Shown here: positions 58,291-64,000 of the stretch, piece after piece
How positions within the stretch are numbered: position 1 is the first letter of the stretch
How the letters are laid out: every line of letters begins with the position of its first letter
Assembly: GCA_947446925.1 (NCBI GenBank)
Contig: CANFHU010000006.1
Coordinates: 62,001-126,000 of the forward strand
Source of the DNA: Flavobacteriia bacterium
Lineage (GTDB): Bacteria; Bacteroidota; Bacteroidia; Flavobacteriales_D; Crocinitomicaceae
Direction of reading: 5' to 3'
Length of the DNA: 64,000 nucleotides
Translations under genes and position numbers: made by a program
The notes under the pieces: model-generated
Told to the model about the DNA's origin: nothing
Databases searched by the model: none
Seen by the model: the letters and a program-made list of their open reading frames with translations, nothing else

Positions 58291-59700
58291 ATGCATAATT
58301 CAATCGTAGAAATAACAAATGTGGAAACACAAAGAGAAAAAGTTTTTGGTGTTCAACCAGATTTAAAGTTGGTATCACCATGTAAATTAGGTGATGGAGT
58401 AATTGCTTTTCCGGAAGAACAAAAAGAATTGTTAATGGATAAGTTTGAAGCATCTACGCCAAAATCTACTTTTTTTATTCCTGCATCTGGTTCTGGTTCT
58501 CGTATGTTTCAATTTCTATTTGATTTTTTAGAAAATCCAAATGACGAAAATACGAGTCAAGTAGAACGTTTTTTAAATCATATTGAAGATTTTGCATTTT
58601 TTCATAAGTTACCATTAGAAATTCGTAAAAAAATAAAGAGTCAAGATATTATTTTGGATGATTTCGTACGCTATTTATTGACGGATATTGGAATGGGATT
58701 TGGAGATTTACCTAAAGGTTTGATTCCTTTTCATAAAAATGGACCTTTTGTATTGAATCCTTACCAAGAGCAAATGTTACAAGGATTGTCTGTGCAAGAA
58801 GAAAATATTGCATTTCATTATACCATCAAAGAAAATTTTGAATCCAAAATTCAAGAAGGGATTTTTGGTTTAAAAGAGTTTATTGGTCAAGATATAGATT
58901 TGTCATTTTCGTATCAAAATCCGGAAACAGATGCGGTAGCCTTTGATAGTGAACAAAATCCATTGATAACGGAGTCAGGGGATATATTGACTCGTCCTTC
59001 TGGACATGGTGCATTATTGGAAAATTTAAATGCGATTGAATCCGACGTTATTTTCATGAAAAATATTGACAATATTCAACACTACGATAAGTCAATTGAA
59101 ATGAATGAAACCTGGAAATATCTAGGTGGGATGGCAATTTGGTTTCAAGAAAAAATTACCAAATTGATGAAGTCTCCTTCTTTAGAGGAACTGACAAAGT
59201 TAAATACTACTTTTCAATTTATTTCTTCCAAGGAATTAGATAAAATCCAAGAAGAAGATATTCCAAAATTATTAAATAGACCGTTTAGAATTTGTGGAAT
59301 GGTTCGTAATGAAGGACAAGCGGGTGGAGGACCTTTCTGGGTGGAAGAAAATGGTTTTATTACAAAGCAAATCGTAGAAAAGTCTCAAATCAAAATGCAA
59401 GGACAACAATACCGTTTGATGGTACAAAGCACCTATTTTAATCCTGTTGTAATTGCTGCAGTAACAAAAGATGTTTATGGCAAAAAGTTTGATTTAAACG
59501 AGTTTTCAGATCCATCTAAATATTTTGTTGTCAAAAAGAAATACAAAGGAAAAGAAATCTTCTTCTCTGAATTACCTGGGTTATGGAATGGATCTATGGC
59601 TTTTTGGAACACGATATTTGTAGAAATACCTTCTAAAGCATTTAGTCCGGTTAAAACGGTGTTAGACTTGTTAGGGAATGAGCATAAATCAATTTTGTAA
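58291..59700 (+). CDS. DUF4301 family protein
   Basis: The ATG at 58291 is chosen over a GTG at 58264 because the latter is only 1 bp from the divergent methyltransferase start. The 469-residue protein matches DUF4301: TFFIPASGSGSRMFQFLFDF near the N-terminus (a nucleotidyltransferase-like glycine-rich loop), GHGALLENLNAIESD, and RICGMVRNEGQAGGGPFWV. These Bacteroidota proteins look like sugar-nucleotide or nucleotidyltransferase relatives, but their activity has not been defined. A palindromic sequence overlaps the stop, and the convergent DUF58 gene ends 5 bp beyond. Confidence 0.85.
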   Translation: MHNSIVEITNVETQREKVFGVQPDLKLVSPCKLGDGVIAFPEEQKELLMDKFEASTPKSTFFIPASGSGSRMFQFLFDFLENPNDENTSQVERFLNHIEDFAFFHKLPLEIRKKIKSQDIILDDFVRYLLTDIGMGFGDLPKGLIPFHKNGPFVLNPYQEQMLQGLSVQEENIAFHYTIKENFESKIQEGIFGLKEFIGQDIDLSFSYQNPETDAVAFDSEQNPLITESGDILTRPSGHGALLENLNAIESDVIFMKNIDNIQHYDKSIEMNETWKYLGGMAIWFQEKITKLMKSPSLEELTKLNTTFQFISSKELDKIQEEDIPKLLNRPFRICGMVRNEGQAGGGPFWVEENGFITKQIVEKSQIKMQGQQYRLMVQSTYFNPVVIAAVTKDVYGKKFDLNEFSDPSKYFVVKKKYKGKEIFFSELPGLWNGSMAFWNTIFVEIPSKAFSPVKTVLDLLGNEHKSIL

Positions 59701-59704
59701 TTGA

Positions 59705-60625
59705 TCAAATACGCATTTTTTGTCTTTTAAGTAAATATTGTTGAAGTACGAATTCTACTCCTTGTGTAATATCTATATCAACAAAATCGATATTTAATTG
59801 ACCACATTTTATTTTTATCTGTTCAAAATATTTTTTGGATTGTTCTGTAAAAGTCTTTTTAATTTCAGAAGGTTGTAGTTTCATTTCTTCTCCTGTTTCC
59901 ATATCTACAATTTTCAAAGGGCGATTTCCTAATTCTAACTCTAATTCGCTTGATTTCTCTAGGGTATGAAAGACAATAACTTCATGTTTGTTGTGTCTTA
60001 AATGTTGAAGTGCCTCAATAAACGCTTGTTCGTTGTGTACATTATCCATTAAGTCGGTGAAAAGTAAAATTAAACTTCGTTTATGTGTTAATTCTGCAAT
60101 AGAATGAATACAAGCAATGCTATTCGTTGGTTGCATTTTGTTAGGTGTAAACAAATGCAAGCGTTTTTCTAATTCTTGAAGTAAATAATGTTGATAAGTT
60201 AAAGAGGATTTTGCTAGGGTGTTCAGTTCTAAAGTGTCTGTAAATAAAGAAATTCCTATCGCATCACGTTGTTTTTTTAACAACTCCATAAACGATGCGG
60301 CACATAATAAAGCAAACTCCATCTTGTTTAACTGATTTTGTTTTCCAAAATACATAGAACTTGAACAGTCAATTACAATTTGGCATCGTAAATTAGTTTC
60401 TTCATCATATTTTTTGGTGAATAATTTATCTGTTTTACCATATAGTTTCCAGTCTATGTGTTTTGTAGACTCTCCGGTATTGTATAAACGATGCTCTGCA
60501 AATTCGACTGAAAAACCATGAAAAGGACTTTTGTGAAGTCCTGTTATAAATCCTTCAACAACTTGTTTTGCCAATAATTCTAGGTTCCCAAATTTTGCTA
60601 AATCTGCTTTATTGATTTTATTCAT
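59705..60625 (-). CDS. DUF58 domain protein
   Basis: The 306-residue protein matches the DUF58 family that acts with MoxR ATPases. Near the start are HKSPFHGFSVEFAEHRLYNT and IDWKLYGKTDKLFTKKYDEE, followed by a vWA-like domain with a DCSSSMYFG MIDAS-type motif and a later LLFTDLMD. No moxR gene lies in the window. It overlaps the EamA gene upstream by 8 bp. In Bacteroidota such genes often belong to bat/moxR operons; here that context is missing. Confidence 0.88.
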   Translation of the reverse strand: MNKINKADLAKFGNLELLAKQVVEGFITGLHKSPFHGFSVEFAEHRLYNTGESTKHIDWKLYGKTDKLFTKKYDEETNLRCQIVIDCSSSMYFGKQNQLNKMEFALLCAASFMELLKKQRDAIGISLFTDTLELNTLAKSSLTYQHYLLQELEKRLHLFTPNKMQPTNSIACIHSIAELTHKRSLILLFTDLMDNVHNEQAFIEALQHLRHNKHEVIVFHTLEKSSELELELGNRPLKIVDMETGEEMKLQPSEIKKTFTEQSKKYFEQIKIKCGQLNIDFVDIDITQGVEFVLQQYLLKRQKMRI

Positions 60626-61520
60626 GTTTTTTAGGTTTTACAAAAAGATTAACTAAAACACCCGACAAAATGAAAATAATACCTAAAATAGAAAGAAAAG
60701 GTAAACTTTCATTAAAAAAATAAATTCCAATGATTAATGCATAAATAGATCCTAAGTATTGAAAAGGACTAATAATACCAATTTCTGCAATCATAAATGC
60801 GCGGGTCATCAATACCTGAGCAATTTGCGTAAATATCCCTAGTAAAAGCAGGTATATCCATTCTTCCTTTTGAGGGAGTACAAAATCAAAACAGGACCAT
60901 ATACCCATTACTGGTAAGGAAATCATTGGGAAATAAATTACAATGTTTAAAGGAGTTTCCGTAGCTTTTAAACGTGCTACAGAGATGTAAGCGATACCGG
61001 AGAAGAATGCAGAGATAACCCCGATAATTATCCATTTCCAGGAGATTTTACTAGCCAATGTAGTGACTTCTAGTTTGGAAAAACCAAGAATGAAGACTCC
61101 TACAAGTGCAATGGATATACATACCCATTGGGCAATAGTAATGCGATCTTTTAAAAAGTAAGAAGCTAAAATGATGGTGAAAATTGGTGCAAGATATTGA
61201 AGTGTCGAAGCGATAGCAATAGGAAGATGGTGAATTGTGTAAAAAAATAAGGTGAGTGCGATCATGCCAGAAAATCCTCTAACAAATAAACCCTTCCGGT
61301 TTGTACCTAAAATGGAAAGATTTCGTTTGCGAAGTAAAAAAGCACTTATGGAGAATGAGATTATCGAACGAAAAAGTACAAGTTCATGTGTTGGAAATTT
61401 AGAATATACCGGTAATTGTGCAATAGTATCTTGACCTCCAAGCAGTTTTACAAGAAAGTTTACGACCATAAAGCAGAGTCCAGAACCTATGATGTAAACA
61501 ATTCCTTTGCTATTATTCAT
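60618..61520 (-). CDS. EamA/DMT-family transporter
   Basis: A ten-helix drug/metabolite transporter of 300 residues formed by two EamA repeats; the first contains FVRGFSGMIALTLFFYTIHH and YLAPIFTIILASYFLKDRIT, the second QYLGSIYALIIGIYFFNESL. Members export amino acids, nucleosides or other small metabolites; the substrate is not predictable. It overlaps the DUF58 gene by 8 bp. Confidence 0.88.
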   Translation of the reverse strand: MNNSKGIVYIIGSGLCFMVVNFLVKLLGGQDTIAQLPVYSKFPTHELVLFRSIISFSISAFLLRKRNLSILGTNRKGLFVRGFSGMIALTLFFYTIHHLPIAIASTLQYLAPIFTIILASYFLKDRITIAQWVCISIALVGVFILGFSKLEVTTLASKISWKWIIIGVISAFFSGIAYISVARLKATETPLNIVIYFPMISLPVMGIWSCFDFVLPQKEEWIYLLLLGIFTQIAQVLMTRAFMIAEIGIISPFQYLGSIYALIIGIYFFNESLPFLSILGIIFILSGVLVNLFVKPKKHE

Positions 61521-61614
61521 GTAAATTTTGAAATTATTTGTTTTTGAGTATTATTAATGTTAAATTTATGTTATCAAGTTTAATTTAATGTTAATACCTT
61601 AATATTTTAATATC

Positions 61615-62247
61615 ATGAAAACAGTTGTTTACACATTAAACCTATTTTTTGTTGTTTCATTAATGACAAATGTAGTATTATCTCAAAGAATAAAAGAGGT
61701 GAAAGATATAGATGGTAATAATTATTCAGTAGTACGTATTGGTAAGTCTGAATGGATGACTGAAAACTTGAGGGCAATGCATTTTAATAATGGAGATTCT
61801 ATTTTAGATGAACATTTAACAATTTCAAATCCAAATTCTTTATATGTAGGAAAATATTATTCCTGGAAGGTAGTTAATGATAAAAGAAATGTTTGTCCTT
61901 CTGGATGGACAGTACCTTCAGATCAAGATTGGTTTTATTTAGAAAACAAGTTGGGTGGTGAAGATATTGCAGCAATAGATATGAAATCCGATAAAAAAGG
62001 AGTTTGGGAAGATCTCGATTTTTTTGATTTAAACGCTTCTGGATTCAGTGCTTTTCCTATTGGGTATGTTACAGAAAAAGGAAAGTTATCCAATGTAGGT
62101 ATTCATGCTTATTGGTGGAGTTCTACTGAACAGAACGAAAAACAAGCGATTGGAAGAGCCATTGGAATAAATGAAGATAACGTATACAAAGGTTTTGCCT
62201 CCAAAGAAGATGGGTTAACCATACGTTGTTTTCGTTATGTTAAGTAA
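61615..62247 (+). CDS. FISUMP domain secreted protein (first copy)
   Basis: The 210-residue protein has a signal peptide (TVVYTLNLFFVVSLMTNVVL) and one Fibrobacter succinogenes major paralogous (FISUMP) domain: IDGNNYSVVRIGKSEWMTEN, NVCPSGWTVPSDQDWF, AYWWSSTEQNEKQ and GLTIRCFRY. This C-type-lectin-like fold is typical of exported, probably surface proteins. It is followed 67 bp later by a paralogue and is a distant relative in fold of the Lcl lipoprotein at 17120. Confidence 0.9.
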   Translation: MKTVVYTLNLFFVVSLMTNVVLSQRIKEVKDIDGNNYSVVRIGKSEWMTENLRAMHFNNGDSILDEHLTISNPNSLYVGKYYSWKVVNDKRNVCPSGWTVPSDQDWFYLENKLGGEDIAAIDMKSDKKGVWEDLDFFDLNASGFSAFPIGYVTEKGKLSNVGIHAYWWSSTEQNEKQAIGRAIGINEDNVYKGFASKEDGLTIRCFRYVK

Positions 62248-62314
62248 TTGTTAATGGATTGTAATCAAGTTTTATTTTAATTAATATTGCGAATTAAAAA
62301 ACAAATTTACTTCG

Positions 62315-62962
62315 ATGAAAAATAGCTTGATTATACTTTTAATAGCATTGACAACTATTCTCAATTCTAATGCACAAACTTCTGGAAATGGAGTGATTGA
62401 TATTGATGGTAATACTTACAAGACGATATTACTTGGAAAACAAGAATGGATGATGGATAACCTGAAAGTTACAAAATTTAAAAATGGTCAGCCTATTCCG
62501 CATATTCAAGATAGTATTGTTTGGAATGCCTGGAAAAATGGTGCTTATGTTTTTTATAAAAATGATACTAAACACGGAATTTTATACAATTGGATGGCAG
62601 TAAACGATGTTAGAGGCGTTTGTCCAACTGGATGGCATGTTCCGGCAGGATTTGAATGGGATACACTTGCTAAGTATTTAGGTGGAGATGAGGTTGCAGG
62701 GGGTAAAATGAAAGCCAAATTGCATTGGGAAACACCAAACACATCTGCAACGAACGAAAGTGGCTTTCATGCTTTACCAAAAGGAATGTATGGTGTAAAT
62801 GGATCCTTCAATAATATTGGTAAAAATGCCTACTGGTGGAGTTCAACAGAACACGGTGTTTCTAGTGCTTGGGGAAGAGAAATAGGTTTTAATGAATCTG
62901 GACTTTTCGCAGGGCATGGAGATAAACGAGATGGATTATCTATTCGCTGTATTAAAGACTGA
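62315..62962 (+). CDS. FISUMP domain secreted protein (second copy)
   Basis: The 215-residue paralogue has a signal peptide (MKNSLIILLIALTTILNSNA) and the same FISUMP domain: IDGNTYKTILLGKQEWMMDN, GVCPTGWHVPAGFEWDTLAK, AYWWSSTEHGVSS and DGLSIRCIKD. Sequence identity to the first copy is moderate. A terminator follows. Tandem FISUMP genes often vary in number between strains, but copy-number change is not testable here. Confidence 0.9.
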   Translation: MKNSLIILLIALTTILNSNAQTSGNGVIDIDGNTYKTILLGKQEWMMDNLKVTKFKNGQPIPHIQDSIVWNAWKNGAYVFYKNDTKHGILYNWMAVNDVRGVCPTGWHVPAGFEWDTLAKYLGGDEVAGGKMKAKLHWETPNTSATNESGFHALPKGMYGVNGSFNNIGKNAYWWSSTEHGVSSAWGREIGFNESGLFAGHGDKRDGLSIRCIKD

Positions 62963-62986
62963 TTTTAGATAATAAATGTTAATCAT

Positions 62987-63019
62987 AGGGGGTGTTTCAA
63001 ATAGAACACCCCCTTTTTT
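62987..63019 (+). terminator. Terminator after the FISUMP pair
   Basis: AGGGGGTGTT / AACACCCCCT perfect 10-bp stem with a short loop, followed by six T residues. It ends 26 bp before the next start codon. Confidence 0.88.
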
Positions 63020-63044
63020 GTATATTTACTTTTCAAATTAAAAT

Positions 63045-64000
63045 ATGCGAGCTTTAGAGTTTTATTCTAATCTTTTAGGGGATTTAGAAATAGAAAAACA
63101 AAAATTACAACGTATCTTACGAAATTATAGGGGGGTACGTTTAGGGATTTTTTTAATAACCATTATTGGAACTTATCTGACTTTTGGGAATCAACTTCCA
63201 TTTTTTGTAGTAGTTCTTTTTTCTATTGTTTTGTTCTTGCTAGTGTTAACAAAATATACGGATTGTAAGACAGCACTTGAAATAGTACAGAATAAAATCA
63301 AATTGATAAATTCTGAAATTAATGCTTTACATGGTGATTTTACAGAATTTAATGCAGGGGAAAAATACGCTTCAAATAACCATCCTTTCTCAGGAGATTT
63401 AGATGTATTTAAGCATAATGGTTTATTTTCATTTATCAATAGAACTACGAGTAATTTAGGGGAAAAAGAACTTGCTGCTATGTTAATGTTTGGGAATGAA
63501 AAACCAAAGGAGGTGAATGAAATAGTAGAGAAATTAGCGCAAAATACCAAATGGGCTTTGCATTTCCGAGCAGTAGGTGTCATGAATTCAAGTGACAAGG
63601 TGAAGGATGTTTCTTTAAATCCTATTTTGGATTCCACATTTTCTGTCAAATCTTGGTTTAATCTAGCCAAATTAAGCATTCCAATTATTGCTTTTACATC
63701 TATAATCCTATTTAACATAGATGTTATATCTACTTCTATTTTTTCGTTGCTAGTCCTATTAACTTTAATCCCTACAAGTTTAGAACTTAAAAACACAAAT
63801 GCTATCGCAAATCAAATTTCAACGATAGAAAATAGATTAGTGGTAATGCGTAATCAGTTTAATGCTTTGGACGAACTCTCTCAGAAGGTGACCAATGATC
63901 CTTGGATTTCTACTTTTTTCGAGGAGAATCCTAAAGTTATAGTAGAAGAATTAAATCAATTAATAAAAATCATTGGAAGATTTCATACTAGAAATAATAT
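63045..64000 (+). CDS. Membrane-anchored MutS-like protein (5' part, continues past window)
   Basis: An open frame from ATG 63045 runs to the window edge (318 codons and two bases). It starts MRALEFYSNLLGDLEIEKQK, and has hydrophobic pairs near residues 32-67 (LGIFLITIIGTYLTFGNQLP and FFVVVLFSIVLFLLVLTKYT) and near 205-245. Between them is a MutS lever-like segment: FSGDLDVFKHNGLFSFINRT then NLGEKELAAMLMFG. This matches the MutS-related membrane proteins of Bacteroidota, which carry a C-terminal MutS ATPase domain; that part lies beyond the window. It is not the canonical mismatch repair MutS, because the mismatch-binding domain is missing. Confidence 0.75.
   Translation, partial: MRALEFYSNLLGDLEIEKQKLQRILRNYRGVRLGIFLITIIGTYLTFGNQLPFFVVVLFSIVLFLLVLTKYTDCKTALEIVQNKIKLINSEINALHGDFTEFNAGEKYASNNHPFSGDLDVFKHNGLFSFINRTTSNLGEKELAAMLMFGNEKPKEVNEIVEKLAQNTKWALHFRAVGVMNSSDKVKDVSLNPILDSTFSVKSWFNLAKLSIPIIAFTSIILFNIDVISTSIFSLLVLLTLIPTSLELKNTNAIANQISTIENRLVVMRNQFNALDELSQKVTNDPWISTFFEENPKVIVEELNQLIKIIGRFHTRNN

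Noticed and set aside
59688-59705. ATCAATT / AATTGAT hairpin spanning the DUF4301 stop codon
   Set aside because: Seven-bp AT-rich stem without a GC core or T tract on either side; not enough for a terminator call.

Overview
The window is AT-rich DNA packed with genes and reads as a chromosomal segment of a Bacteroidota bacterium, most likely order Flavobacteriales. A Crocinitomicaceae/Fluviicola-like member is my best guess, an inference not tested by search. The supporting evidence is gliding genes gldF and gldG, five proteins with type IX secretion (T9SS) features, FISUMP and SprB-like domains, the DUF4290-murA pair, lineage-typical variants of DnaJ, MurA and Tgt, and promoters of the TTG-N19-TAnnTTTG type. 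No tRNA, rRNA, CRISPR array or transposase was seen. No gene-free stretch exceeds about 260 bp.

Layout. 1-14027 is almost all minus strand: a truncated polyprenyl sugar-phosphate transferase, a lipoprotein, a Gfo/Idh-like protein, dnaJ-grpE, a repeat-filled spacer, murA-DUF4290, a CPBP-like membrane protein, recG and paaABCD. The recG region is the most unusual part: a diverged second copy of the recG 3' end lies 1.7 kb beyond the real one, and an AAA_14/DUF4143 ATPase gene sits between the two copies. 14194-17019 diverges from paaABCD and holds two tandem paaE reductases and an SDR. 17120-22355 holds an Lcl/DUF1566 lipoprotein, gldF, gldG, a DUF4340-like protein and dnaN. 22397-36990 is a catabolic stretch: a hotdog thioesterase, fadN-type beta-oxidation protein, thiolase, acyl-CoA dehydrogenase and P5C dehydrogenase. 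It is interrupted by a four-helix-bundle (S23/IVP) cassette, two T9SS surface proteins, a GT9 glycosyltransferase and apaG.

37054-48895 holds a beta-propeller T9SS protein, a ComEC-like channel, thrS-infC-rpmI-rplT, an ECF sigma factor with a GT2 glycosyltransferase, tgt, lptG, ybaB and a 5-formyl-THF cyclo-ligase, whose 3' end overlaps an unlisted gene for a small membrane protein of about 55 residues. 49093-64000 holds an M4/PKD secreted protease, two tandem YceI proteins, an alpha-oxoamine synthase (sphingolipid or sulfonolipid candidate), ychF, DUF2795, a PduO-type adenosyltransferase, a methyltransferase, DUF4301, DUF58, an EamA transporter, two tandem FISUMP proteins, and the 5' part of a membrane-anchored MutS-like protein.

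Working together: the paa genes form the multicomponent phenylacetyl-CoA epoxidase and its electron-transfer partners, and the thioesterase, fadN, thiolase and acyl-CoA dehydrogenase genes could carry ring-opened or fatty acyl-CoA on to acetyl-CoA. The gldFG and T9SS proteins serve the cell surface. The translation genes form the usual thrS-infC-L35-L20 block. Three core proteins lack normally conserved cysteines (DnaJ zinc centre I, MurA catalytic Cys, Tgt zinc site). I believe these are lineage-wide variants rather than local defects.
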